The notes under the pieces were generated by a model, which ran no database searches, was not told the origin of the DNA, and saw only the letters and a program-made list of their open reading frames with translations. The translations under genes and the position numbers were made by a program. DNA of 13,339 bases from CAZEDL01 sp964585245 (GTDB lineage: Bacteria > Patescibacteriota > Patescibacteriia > Magasanikbacterales > GWA2-37-8), in NCBI GenBank assembly GCA_964585245.1, contig CAZPCV010000037.1, positions 1 to 13,339 of the forward strand, written 5' to 3'. Position 1 is the first letter of the stretch. Every line of letters begins with the position of its first letter. Positions 5,813 to 12,360 of the stretch are shown here, in pieces.

Positions 5813-6063
5813 CTAATCCTGGAGTAATGAAGCATCGCGATCTGGTTGAATTGTATGAAAAATACGTGGACCCAAAGCATCATAATGAATGGATAACCGC
5901 CGAGAATTTGGTGGAACAAGGGTTGGCTAAAAAAATTCGTTCTAATACGATTTTACAATCCACTCGTTTAGAACAACTAGGCATTCGCATGCGACCCATA
6001 CAAGAGGCATTGGAGGATGTAATGAAAAAATTTGCTCAGCATAAAAAATTAAGTAACTCATAA
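5809..6063 (+). CDS. NRS/ER-like protein, C-terminal fragment (frameshifted)
   Basis: About 84 residues continuing the preceding gene in another frame. In that frame the family sequence runs back upstream of the nominal GTG at 5809 to about 5773 (ALLSKQASGIFH), so GTG 5809 is not a natural start. It contains VTNPGVMKH, ELYEKYVDPKHH and a C-terminal helix with MRPIQEALEDV, as in NRS/ER and related NAD(P)-dependent reductases. Its TAA is three bases before the next gene. Confidence 0.6.
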   Translation: MTNPGVMKHRDLVELYEKYVDPKHHNEWITAENLVEQGLAKKIRSNTILQSTRLEQLGIRMRPIQEALEDVMKKFAQHKKLSNS

Positions 6064-6066
6064 TCT

Positions 6067-7146
6067 ATGAATATTTCTATGCTTGATTCTGTCGGTGAAA
6101 TCAAAAAGCTTGATTCGCAAAATATGCTTGGCAGTTTGCAGCTGCTGAGCGAACAAGTAAAACAAGTGTGGGCGCTGGGGTCGAATTTAAAAATTCCGGC
6201 GGCCTATCGCCGGGTGACTAAAATGGTAGTGTTGGGAATGGGCGGCTCGACCCTGGGGGCGCATGTGCTGAAATCATTATTTTTTGAAAATTTAAAACTG
6301 CCATTAGAAATAGTAAACGGCTATGAAGTACCGGGGTATGTAGATAATAAAACGTTGGTGCTCGTATCAAGTTATTCCGGCACCACCGAAGAGCCGGTAG
6401 CGGCCCTACAAAACGCTCTCAAGAAAAAAGGCAACGTAATGATTATCGCATCCGGCGGAACCTTGGCAGCTGTTGCCAAGAAAAAGAAATTACCCGCTCT
6501 CGTTTTTTCCACCGAGAATAATCCGTGCGGTTCGCCACGCATGGGGTTAGGGTATTCGATCGCCGGCCAATTAGCGATTTTATCGGCGTTGAAATTAATT
6601 AAACTTTCTCCAGCCGATATTCGGGCTTTTATCTTGGCTATCGAGAACAGTGAAGAAAGATTTGGAGCGCACGTCCCTACGGCGAATAACGCAGCAAAAC
6701 AAGCAGCGGTAAAAATCGGCAACCGTAGCGTTTGGTATTTTGCCTCGGAACATTTAGCGGGCAATGCGCATATCGGCGCCAATCAAATGAATGAAAACGG
6801 CAAGCGGTTTGGCGGTTATTTTTTGATTCCCGAATTGAATCACCATTTATTAGAGGGAATGATGAAGCCGGATACGAATCCGGAAAATTTATTCTTTATT
6901 TTGTTTGAATCAGAGCTGTATGATGGCCGAGTCCAAAAACGGTATCAGGTCACTAAATCGATTTTAGACAAAAATAACATTGCCTATCTGCCGTATCAAT
7001 GCCAGTCGGTGAGCCGTTTAAATCAAGTGGCCGAAGCTCTCTTGTTTACCAGTTATACCAGCTATTACACTGCACTGTTGTCGGGGATTGATCCGACCGC
7101 GATTCCATTTGTTGATTTTTTTAAACAAGCCTTGGCTCAGAAATAG
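6067..7146 (+). CDS. Bifunctional phosphoglucose/phosphomannose isomerase (tandem SIS domains)
   Basis: A 359-residue cytoplasmic enzyme of the PGI/PMI family known from Pyrobaculum and many bacteria. It interconverts fructose-6-phosphate with glucose-6-phosphate and mannose-6-phosphate. The first SIS domain has VLGMGGSTLG and the phosphosugar loop SSYSGTTEE (residues 101-109). A PRMGLGYS segment follows, where PR-G-Y is typical. The second SIS domain carries NQMNENGK with Glu243 as the likely catalytic base and PELNHH with His259/His260 for ring opening. The family's common LNHNE is LNHHL here. It starts 3 bp after the frameshifted gene (CTATG start, no Shine-Dalgarno) and stops 14 bp before the first glycosyltransferase. 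In this operon it plausibly feeds hexose phosphate toward glucose-1-phosphate for RmlA. No phosphoglucomutase is visible. A single-function glucose-6-phosphate isomerase is the alternative. Confidence 0.88.
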   Translation: MNISMLDSVGEIKKLDSQNMLGSLQLLSEQVKQVWALGSNLKIPAAYRRVTKMVVLGMGGSTLGAHVLKSLFFENLKLPLEIVNGYEVPGYVDNKTLVLVSSYSGTTEEPVAALQNALKKKGNVMIIASGGTLAAVAKKKKLPALVFSTENNPCGSPRMGLGYSIAGQLAILSALKLIKLSPADIRAFILAIENSEERFGAHVPTANNAAKQAAVKIGNRSVWYFASEHLAGNAHIGANQMNENGKRFGGYFLIPELNHHLLEGMMKPDTNPENLFFILFESELYDGRVQKRYQVTKSILDKNNIAYLPYQCQSVSRLNQVAEALLFTSYTSYYTALLSGIDPTAIPFVDFFKQALAQK

Positions 7147-7160
7147 TTTGCAAGCGGCCT

Positions 7161-8030
7161 ATGAAATTGTCGGTTATTACCGTTACCTGGAATTCCGCCA
7201 GCCATATCGCCGAGCAAATACGTTCGGTACTTAAGGCTGGCATGAATAGTGACTATGAACATATTATTGTCGACAACGCTTCGTCCGATCAGACAGTAGC
7301 TATTATAAAATCACAATTTCCTACTATTCGTTTGATAGAAAACGACCGTAATCGCGGCTTTGCGGCCGCTAATAATCAGGCGGTAGAGCTGGCTACCGGG
7401 GACGTGATTTTATTTTTGAATCCGGATATGACGGTGGAGGAGAAGGCGTTGGAAGAGTTGATCACCTGGAGCACTGCCCATGCAACAGTTGGAATAATTG
7501 GCGGTGCGCTTTATAGCCCGCAAGGAGAATTGTCGCCCCAAGCTCTGCCCCGTCGGTTACCTCGACCGCTCGATCAATTGGCGATTATTCTCAAGATTGC
7601 TCATGTCTTCCCTCGCTTACTTGATATGTATCACTATCACGGGCGCGATTGGAGTAAAGAGCAAAGAGTAGATTCGGTACGGGGTTCGTTTTTGGCGGTG
7701 AAACGTGACTTAATTCAGAAATTGGGCCGCGCCTTTGATGAGCGATATTTCATCTGGTTTGAAGAGGTTGATTTATGCCGCGCGGCGCTTACTTACGGAT
7801 ATGAGGTGTGGTATGTGCCGACAATTAAAGCGGTAGATTGGTTTGGGCAGAGTTTCCGGCAGCGTCCGTCCATCTGGCGGCAACGGCAGTTTACCCAGAG
7901 CATGCTTAGTTATTTCAAAAAATGGGAGCCGTGGTATGTGTGGGTGTGGATAGCGCTCGCTCGACCCTTTGGGATTATGATGGTTGCTCTGGAACAGGTT
8001 TTTGTTAGAATCACGAAGCGCAAAACATAA
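7161..8030 (+). CDS. GT2 family glycosyltransferase (rhamnosyltransferase/WbbL-like), first of four
   Basis: A 289-residue GT-A fold inverting glycosyltransferase, probably adding rhamnose or another sugar from a nucleotide donor to a lipid-linked surface glycan at the inner membrane face. The N-terminal donor domain has VTWNS, the nucleotide-binding VDNASSD (37-43), NRGFAAANN (64-72) and the metal-binding NPDM (87-90). The acceptor side has RGSFLAVKR and FDERYFIWFEEVD (192-204), the usual FDE...EDvD motif with EEVD instead of EDVD. The family's basic His-containing motif after it is replaced by VDWFGQS. The C-terminal 259-282 is hydrophobic and aromatic, followed by a basic tail, so a membrane-associated end is likely. 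The start is CTATG, 14 bp after the isomerase. Linkage and acceptor are unknown. Confidence 0.87.
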   Translation: MKLSVITVTWNSASHIAEQIRSVLKAGMNSDYEHIIVDNASSDQTVAIIKSQFPTIRLIENDRNRGFAAANNQAVELATGDVILFLNPDMTVEEKALEELITWSTAHATVGIIGGALYSPQGELSPQALPRRLPRPLDQLAIILKIAHVFPRLLDMYHYHGRDWSKEQRVDSVRGSFLAVKRDLIQKLGRAFDERYFIWFEEVDLCRAALTYGYEVWYVPTIKAVDWFGQSFRQRPSIWRQRQFTQSMLSYFKKWEPWYVWVWIALARPFGIMMVALEQVFVRITKRKT

Positions 8031-8056
8031 ATTAACAATAATGGTCGGTAGTGGAT

Positions 8057-9070
8057 ATGCCCAAGATTAGTGTGAATTTAGTCACCTGGAACGCGGAGAA
8101 GTATCTGCCTTATTTATTTAAGTCTTTGCGTGAGCAGACTTTTTTGGATTGGGAGTTACTTGTGATTGATAATGCTTCGACAGATGCGACGGTAGCAGGG
8201 TTGCGTCAAGAATTAACAAAACTTGCGATTCCCTCACGGCTTATTCTTAATAAAGAAAACAAAGGTTTTGCCGGAGGGCATAACCAGGGGTTTCGCGAAA
8301 GCAACTCCGAGTGGGTACTACTGTTAAATCAGGATATGTATTTGGCACCTGATTGTCTTAGCCGGTTAGCGGATAGTACCGGCAGTGATTCGAGCATGGC
8401 TGCACTCACGCCGCGTCTGATGAAATGGAATTTTCCGGATGGTTTTTCTGATACGATAGACTCCCTGGGTTTACAGGTGTTTCGTAATCGGCGCGTGATT
8501 GATTGGGAAAGTGGCAAGCGTTGGTGTGATAGTGGTGTTGATAAAAAAGAAGTTTTTGGAGTGTCAGGTGCATTGCCATTATATCGGCGAGCTGCACTAG
8601 AACAGGTCGTGCTGGGTGAGGGCATGGTGTTTGATGAGTCGTATCATTCCTACAAAGAAGATGTGGATCTGGCCTGGCGGCTCCGGTCTGCTGGATATAA
8701 AAGTTGGTTGGTATCTTTGGCCGTAGCGTATCATGATCGTACCGCTAACGGGTCGGCAGATTTGAGCGATAGAGCGGGGATGCGTAATAAGCAAACGCAA
8801 TCTTTTTTTGTTCAATATTATAGCTACAAAAATCATTTGGCGACACTGTATAAAAATGAGTATTGGCAGAACTTTATCCTTGATTTTCCGTGGATTTTAT
8901 GGTATGAACTGAAGAAGTGGCTGTATTTTTTGTTGTTGAATCGGAGGATATTGAATGGCTGGGGCGAGTTGTGGAAAGAGCGGCAGCGATTGAAAAAGTT
9001 ACGCAGAAAGAATAAAGAATTACGGAAAATCAGTTGGATAGAAGTAAGAAAGTGGTGGATAGTTCATTAA
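8057..9070 (+). CDS. GT2 family glycosyltransferase, second of four
   Basis: A 337-residue GT2 enzyme with IDNASTD (37-43), NKGFAGGHNQG (68-78) and NQDM (91-94) in place of the DxD/NPDM motif. SGALPLYRR and FDESYHSYKEDVD (192-204) follow, then AYHDRT (224-229). The C-terminal third is rich in Trp, Lys and Arg, with a strongly basic segment after residue ~300, suggesting contact with membrane lipids. I prefer ATG 8057 to the in-frame GTG at 8051 because it sits just before the conserved beta-1 strand. The 26-bp gap to the previous gene has no obvious Shine-Dalgarno. It shares GFAGG-N and NQD motifs with the fourth glycosyltransferase (9973), so those two may be paralogues. The donor is probably the activated rhamnose made by this cluster (inference). 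Confidence 0.85.
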   Translation: MPKISVNLVTWNAEKYLPYLFKSLREQTFLDWELLVIDNASTDATVAGLRQELTKLAIPSRLILNKENKGFAGGHNQGFRESNSEWVLLLNQDMYLAPDCLSRLADSTGSDSSMAALTPRLMKWNFPDGFSDTIDSLGLQVFRNRRVIDWESGKRWCDSGVDKKEVFGVSGALPLYRRAALEQVVLGEGMVFDESYHSYKEDVDLAWRLRSAGYKSWLVSLAVAYHDRTANGSADLSDRAGMRNKQTQSFFVQYYSYKNHLATLYKNEYWQNFILDFPWILWYELKKWLYFLLLNRRILNGWGELWKERQRLKKLRRKNKELRKISWIEVRKWWIVH

Positions 9071-9072
9071 AG

Positions 9073-9141
9073 CATAAAAACATGAAAACATTAAAACAGT
9101 AAATGGTGTTTTCATGTTCTTGTGTTTTTTATGTTTTCATG
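9073..9141. repeat. Inverted array of 8-nt CATNAAAA units between two glycosyltransferases
   Basis: The left arm is four consecutive 8-mers: CATAAAAA, CATGAAAA, CATTAAAA, CAGTAAAT (9073-9104). After GG comes a right arm (9107-9141). Read on the other strand, it is CATGAAAA, CATAAAAAA, CACAAGAA and CATGAAAA, plus CA. CATGAAAACA at 9081-9090 pairs perfectly with TGTTTTCATG at 9107-9116, and CATGAAAACAT pairs with the outer copy at 9131-9141. The element begins two bases after one stop codon and ends two bases before the next start. It is built like 4173-4248 but with different unit sequence and period. Confidence 0.8.
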
Positions 9142-9143
9142 AG

Positions 9144-9989
9144 ATGAAAGATCTTAACCTGGTATTTCTAAACTATTTCTGTAAAGCCGATATTCTACAG
9201 GCGATAGAATCGGTAGTTAAGGATATCGCCAATTCGCCGTACGATATCCAGATTACAGTCGCTGATAATTCTAATAATCAGGATGCTATCGGCAAAGATT
9301 TATACCAAAAATTTCCGCAGGTTAAGTATGTTAATACCGGCGGAAACGTAGGCTTTGGGCAGGGGAACGCGATCGGCTTCAGATCCACCCCGGCTCGTTA
9401 TTATTTTGCGCTGAATCGCGATACGATTATTCCGGAAAATACCAAGGTGATCGACCGGTTGATCGCGTTCATGGATGCGCACCCATCGATTGGGTGTGTG
9501 GGGCCAAAGCTGGTCGATATGGATGGTAGCGTGCAGAGGGCCTGTTTTCGGTTCGATTTTCGGTCGCTACTCATTAAGCCTCTTAAACAAATTAATTGGG
9601 ATAGCAAATTCAGCTGGGTGAAACGCTATACCGATCGCTTGCTTATGGCGGAATTCGATCATAATGAAACGCGCCCGGTGGATTGGGTGCTGGGGGCAGC
9701 GATGCTGGTTCGCAAGGAGGTAGTCGACGAAATCGGCTGGTTCGATGAGCGCTATTTCATGTATATGGAAGACTGCGACTGGTGTCGCACCATGTGGCAA
9801 CACGGCTGGCCGGTGTATTATGTGCACGATGTGGTTATTAAACACAGGTATTCTCGCGATTCCGCCAAAGTTCCCGGAGTATTAAAGCCAATCCTGGTTA
9901 ATCGGCTCGCTCGTATTCATGCGCTGAGTTGGCTTAAATATATGTGGAAGTGGCGTGGTACGCATCATCACTATGGACCGCTTTCCTAA
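9144..9989 (+). CDS. GT2 family glycosyltransferase, third of four
   Basis: A 281-residue GT2 enzyme. It shows ADNSNN (40-45), GGNVGFGQGN (66-75), NRDT (91-94) in the metal/donor position, a VDWVLGAAMLVRK acceptor-side motif (179-191), and GWFDERYFMYMEDCDWC (198-214) with the ED pair. IKHRYSRDSA (232-241) follows, close to the His-Ser motif of rhamnosyltransferases. There is no clear transmembrane segment. I start at ATG 9144, directly before the beta-1 strand LNLVFLNY. The in-frame ATG at 9114 lies inside the inverted array and would add a Cys/Phe-rich tail encoded by the repeat. It is the only predicted start without T at position -1. The gene overlaps the next by 17 bp. The motifs suggest a dTDP-rhamnosyltransferase, with moderate certainty. 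Confidence 0.86.
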   Translation: MKDLNLVFLNYFCKADILQAIESVVKDIANSPYDIQITVADNSNNQDAIGKDLYQKFPQVKYVNTGGNVGFGQGNAIGFRSTPARYYFALNRDTIIPENTKVIDRLIAFMDAHPSIGCVGPKLVDMDGSVQRACFRFDFRSLLIKPLKQINWDSKFSWVKRYTDRLLMAEFDHNETRPVDWVLGAAMLVRKEVVDEIGWFDERYFMYMEDCDWCRTMWQHGWPVYYVHDVVIKHRYSRDSAKVPGVLKPILVNRLARIHALSWLKYMWKWRGTHHHYGPLS

Positions 9990-11061
9990 AGTCGCCATTA
10001 TTTATCTATCCTATCACTCCGAGCCGTTTATAGAGCGTGCCATGGAGGCGATAGAAAAAATCACCTACCCAATGGCTCAACTGGGTGTTTTTATTGTAGA
10101 CAACCCGCACCCAACGCATGGTAGTTCAACCTCTTTTATTACTGAAAAAATCATACCTCGCTCCGGCACGGTGTTGCCCGCTCTAACTCTGTTACCGCAA
10201 ACTCACAACAAAGGTTTTGCGGGTGGCAATAATGTGGGCATCCGGGCAGCGATAGAGGCCGGATTCGACTATGTGTATTTGCACAATCAGGATGGGTTTA
10301 TGGCTCCCGATTGTTTAAGCCCACTTGTCACCGAATTAGAAGGAAATTCCACAGCGGGAGTTGCTCAGTCGCTAATTATGCTGTGCCCCGAAACCAATCT
10401 TATTAATAGCGCGGGCAATTGCTGGCATTATCTGGGATTTGGGTATTCCGGCAAATTTCGCCAACCACGCACAAATGCTCCGCATGAAAACAGTTTGATC
10501 GGCTACGCTAGCGGAGCCGGCTTGCTGCTTCGGGTGTCTGTACTGCTTGAACATGGGTTATTGGATGAAGATTTATTTGCGTATCACGAAGATTTGGAAT
10601 ATTCGCTGCGCCTCAAGAGCCGGGGGCTAGCATCGATGATCTGCCCGAAATCAATTTTTTATCACGAATATAGTTTTAGCCGGAATGCGGAAAAATTTTA
10701 TCTAATGGAACGTAATCGCTACGCGCTCATACTGGTGTATTATAGCTGGCCCATGATAGTGCTGCTCTTGCCGGTGGCATTGGCGGTAGAAATCGGTATG
10801 CTGGGGTTTGCCCTGCGCGGTGGTTGGCTAAAGCAAAAAATGCGGGTATACTGGTATTGGCTACGTTTTTCGCACTGGAAGATCTGGCTCAAGAAACGGC
10901 ACGAGAATCAAGAGAAACGCCGAGTATCAGACCGAGAAATATTTGACATGGCGGTGAGCACGATTGAGTTTGATAATGAGCTTACCAACGGTTGGTTGCT
11001 CACATCCTTCGCCAATCCTGTCTTGAGGGTATATTGGTGGTTAATCCGTTTTGTGTATTAG
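9973..11061 (+). CDS. GT2 family glycosyltransferase with C-terminal membrane segment, fourth of four
   Basis: A 362-residue GT2 protein. The donor domain has IVDN (41-44), NKGFAGGNN (79-87) and HNQDG (104-108) where a DxD-like motif is expected. YASGAGLLLR lies near 178-187. YHEDLEYSLRLKSRG (204-218), YHEYSFSRN (230-238) and a MERNRYALI segment (246-254) follow, as in rhamnosyl/galactofuranosyl-transferase-like GT2 proteins. Residues 260-281 form one likely transmembrane helix. A basic, tryptophan-rich region follows and then about 70 residues of cytoplasmic tail. The start is ATG 9973 (CTATG), not the upstream in-frame GTG at 9955. It overlaps the preceding gene by 17 bp, indicating translational coupling. 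The weakened acidic motif raises the question whether it uses a metal in the usual way. Membrane attachment fits assembly on a lipid carrier. Confidence 0.84.
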   Translation: MDRFPKVAIIYLSYHSEPFIERAMEAIEKITYPMAQLGVFIVDNPHPTHGSSTSFITEKIIPRSGTVLPALTLLPQTHNKGFAGGNNVGIRAAIEAGFDYVYLHNQDGFMAPDCLSPLVTELEGNSTAGVAQSLIMLCPETNLINSAGNCWHYLGFGYSGKFRQPRTNAPHENSLIGYASGAGLLLRVSVLLEHGLLDEDLFAYHEDLEYSLRLKSRGLASMICPKSIFYHEYSFSRNAEKFYLMERNRYALILVYYSWPMIVLLLPVALAVEIGMLGFALRGGWLKQKMRVYWYWLRFSHWKIWLKKRHENQEKRRVSDREIFDMAVSTIEFDNELTNGWLLTSFANPVLRVYWWLIRFVY

Positions 11062-11087
11062 TACGACTATTTGGAAATTATTTTTTT

Positions 11088-12164
11088 ATGATAAAAAAAG
11101 CCATTCTGACGGGAGGAGGCCGGGCAACGCGCTTGCGGCCCATTACGACCACTCTTAACAAACATCTGATTCCACTCGGTCATCAGCCGATGATTTTTTA
11201 TGCTATCGATAAAGCGGTAGAAGCAGGAATTACCGAGATTTTTATCAATGTTAATCCGGGCGAAGATCAACTACAAAAAGCGATTGGCGACGGTAGTAAA
11301 TGGGGGATTAGTATCACCTATTTCGAGCAAACCGGCGGGCCGCAAGGAATTGCTCATGTGGTCAAATGCGCCGAACCATTTATCGGTAGCGACCCGTTTA
11401 TGTTCTATTTGTCCGATAATGTGGTTTTGGGCAGTTTGAGTCCGTTGTTTGAAAAGTTCGAAAAAGAAAAACTAGATTGTTTACTATCTCTCGCTCAAGT
11501 TGAGGACGCCAAACGGTTTGGCGTGCCGGTGTTTGACGCCGATAAACAATTGGTAGATGTAATTGAAAAGCCTCAACATCCGCCCAGCAACTATGCCGTG
11601 ACTGGAATTTATTTGTATAATAAGCATTTTTTCGAAGCGTTTGATCATATCGAGAAATCGGCCCGGGGCGAATATGAAATTTCCAGTATCCACTCCTATT
11701 TATTGCAGAAAAAATATAACGTAGGGTATGAAGAGATCTCTGGCTGGTGGAAGGATACTGGTACGCCGCAAGATTTAATTACGTTAAATCATTTATTGTT
11801 CGATCAAGATGTAAGTACTCCGTGGCTGCAGAAAACAGAATATAAAGGCGCTATGATTGGAGAGAAAGTATTCGTTGGAGAAAATGTCACTATTGGCAAG
11901 AACGTTTCCATCGTAGGCCCCGCCATTATTGGTGATAATTGCCATTTGGATAATTGTCGAATTTTACCTTATTCTACTATCGGCAAAGAGTGCCGGATTA
12001 AAGATGCTTCAATTTCTGATTCGATCATTTTCGATGGTTGCACTATTGATTATCCGATCTCTATCAAAGACGGTATTATAGGGAAAAATAGTACAATTAG
12101 ACGCCACGCAGAGGGTGGCTTCCATCGGTTGGTAGTGGGGGATTTTACCAGTATTGAATTATAA
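11088..12164 (+). CDS. rfbA: Glucose-1-phosphate thymidylyltransferase, long form (RmlA) with left-handed beta-helix C-terminus
   Basis: A 358-residue nucleotidyltransferase that makes dTDP-glucose from dTTP and glucose-1-phosphate, the entry step to rhamnose. The N-terminal pyrophosphorylase loop is TGGGRATRLRP (8-18), with Lys25 in NKHLIPLG. GGPQGIAH follows (83-90), then YLSDN with metal-binding Asp110 (107-111), VIEKP (158-162) and WWKDTGTPQDL with Asp223 (220-230). From about 253 there are hexapeptide repeats (IGEKVF-VGENVT-IGKNVS and so on) forming a left-handed beta-helix, characteristic of the long RmlA class common in archaea and candidate phyla. The usual GTR of the loop is ATR here. 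I use ATG 11088; upstream codons in this frame overlap the preceding gene. It is the last gene of the cluster, 26 bp after the fourth glycosyltransferase. A related UTP-using enzyme is the alternative. Confidence 0.9.
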   Translation: MIKKAILTGGGRATRLRPITTTLNKHLIPLGHQPMIFYAIDKAVEAGITEIFINVNPGEDQLQKAIGDGSKWGISITYFEQTGGPQGIAHVVKCAEPFIGSDPFMFYLSDNVVLGSLSPLFEKFEKEKLDCLLSLAQVEDAKRFGVPVFDADKQLVDVIEKPQHPPSNYAVTGIYLYNKHFFEAFDHIEKSARGEYEISSIHSYLLQKKYNVGYEEISGWWKDTGTPQDLITLNHLLFDQDVSTPWLQKTEYKGAMIGEKVFVGENVTIGKNVSIVGPAIIGDNCHLDNCRILPYSTIGKECRIKDASISDSIIFDGCTIDYPISIKDGIIGKNSTIRRHAEGGFHRLVVGDFTSIEL

Positions 12165-12181
12165 ACGTCGTCACGACGTTT
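12163..12181 (+). terminator. Hairpin at the end of rmlA, possible terminator
   Basis: AAACGTCG (12163-12170), loop TCA, CGACGTTT (12174-12181) form a perfect 8-bp stem that overlaps the last two bases of the rmlA stop codon. Only three T follow directly in the stem's tail, so it is a weak intrinsic terminator. It may instead protect the 3' end of the transcript. Confidence 0.45.
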
Positions 12182-12185
12182 GAAA

Positions 12186-12245
12186 TTGCGTTGGGTTTCG
12201 AAAGAAAAAATAAATTTTATCTTTGCTCAACCCTAGCAATTATAA
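12186..12245. repeat. Stem-loop repeat element, copy 1, upstream of the TerC-family gene
   Basis: A 60-bp unit that starts TTGCGTTGGGTTTC and ends CAACCCTAGCAATTATAA. Its ends are mutually complementary: TTGC with GCAA and GGGTT with AACCC. The A/T-rich middle adds AAAGA/TCTTT and ATAAA/TTTAT. It recurs as a diverged copy about 100 bp downstream. Confidence 0.65.
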
Positions 12246-12269
12246 GTGCCAGCGTAGCATCTGAATTTC

Positions 12270-12284
12270 CTCAGTGTAACTGAG
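12270..12284. other. Short perfect hairpin between the two stem-loop repeats
   Basis: CTCAGT (12270-12275), loop GTA and ACTGAG (12279-12284) form a 6-bp perfect stem. It lies between the two copies of the tandem element. With the hairpin at 12163-12181, four stem-loops occupy this 196-bp gap. No protein-coding frame is visible in it. Confidence 0.45.
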
Positions 12285-12287
12285 CAT

Positions 12288-12345
12288 TTGCGTCGGGTTT
12301 CACAAAATAAAATCATTTTTATTTTTTCAATCCTAGCAAATATAA
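12288..12345. repeat. Stem-loop repeat element, copy 2, upstream of the TerC-family gene
   Basis: A 58-bp unit that starts TTGCGTCGGGTTTC and ends CAATCCTAGCAAATATAA. The ends match copy 1 almost base for base. The middle differs, yet still pairs (AAAATAAAA with TTTTATTTT), and the C-to-T change in CAATCC turns a G-C pair into G-U. It ends 15 bp before the TerC start, and its terminal TATAA could double as a -10 element. Confidence 0.65.
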
Positions 12346-12360
12346 ACATTAATTTTTACT

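Larger units (their letters stand above)
5225..6063 (+). pseudogene. NRS/ER-like 3,5-epimerase/4-reductase for rhamnose synthesis, interrupted by a frameshift
   Basis: Joined across one frame change, the two pieces give about 279-280 residues that resemble plant and mimivirus nucleotide-rhamnose synthase/epimerase-reductase (NRS/ER). That enzyme converts the 4-keto-6-deoxyglucose nucleotide to the L-rhamnose nucleotide in one polypeptide. Recognisable features are GRGFIG (7-12), NAAGVVGKPNVDWCE (49-63), GTGCVY with Cys98, Tyr122/Lys126 (YTRSK), RIRMPI, and Lys160 in NKLASY. After the frame change come GIFHVTNPGV, LYEKYVDP and a late R-S-N. Cys98 and Lys160 match the positions I recall as important for epimerisation in Arabidopsis NRS/ER. 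The frame must move by -1 between about 5762 and 5775, since GIFHVTNPG is readable only in the second frame. That corresponds to one missing base or a 7-nt loss; a GGGG run lies at 5768-5771. An assembly error, a true mutation, or two-piece expression all remain possible. A generic RmlD is the alternative call. Confidence 0.8.

Noticed and set aside
6372..6782. 136-codon open frame on the minus strand inside the isomerase gene
   Set aside because: It lies opposite a well-conserved SIS-domain gene, has no recognisable motifs and is explained as a shadow frame.
9114..9143. N-terminal Cys/Phe-rich extension of the third glycosyltransferase, possible signal sequence
   Set aside because: It is translated from the right arm of the CATNAAAA array and precedes the normal beta-1 start of a cytoplasmic GT2 domain.
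10992..11087. 32-codon N-terminal extension of RmlA
   Set aside because: It overlaps the end of the preceding glycosyltransferase in another frame, and RmlA proteins begin directly with the nucleotide-binding strand, as at 11088.
12186..12345. CRISPR-like repeat-spacer array
   Set aside because: Only two copies, with diverged centres and self-complementary ends; no third copy, no regular spacers and no cas genes.
12165..12360. yybP-ykoY manganese riboswitch expected before a TerC/Alx gene
   Set aside because: I could not find the conserved GGGGAGUA-type core or the paired partner segment by eye. A covariance-model scan would settle this.
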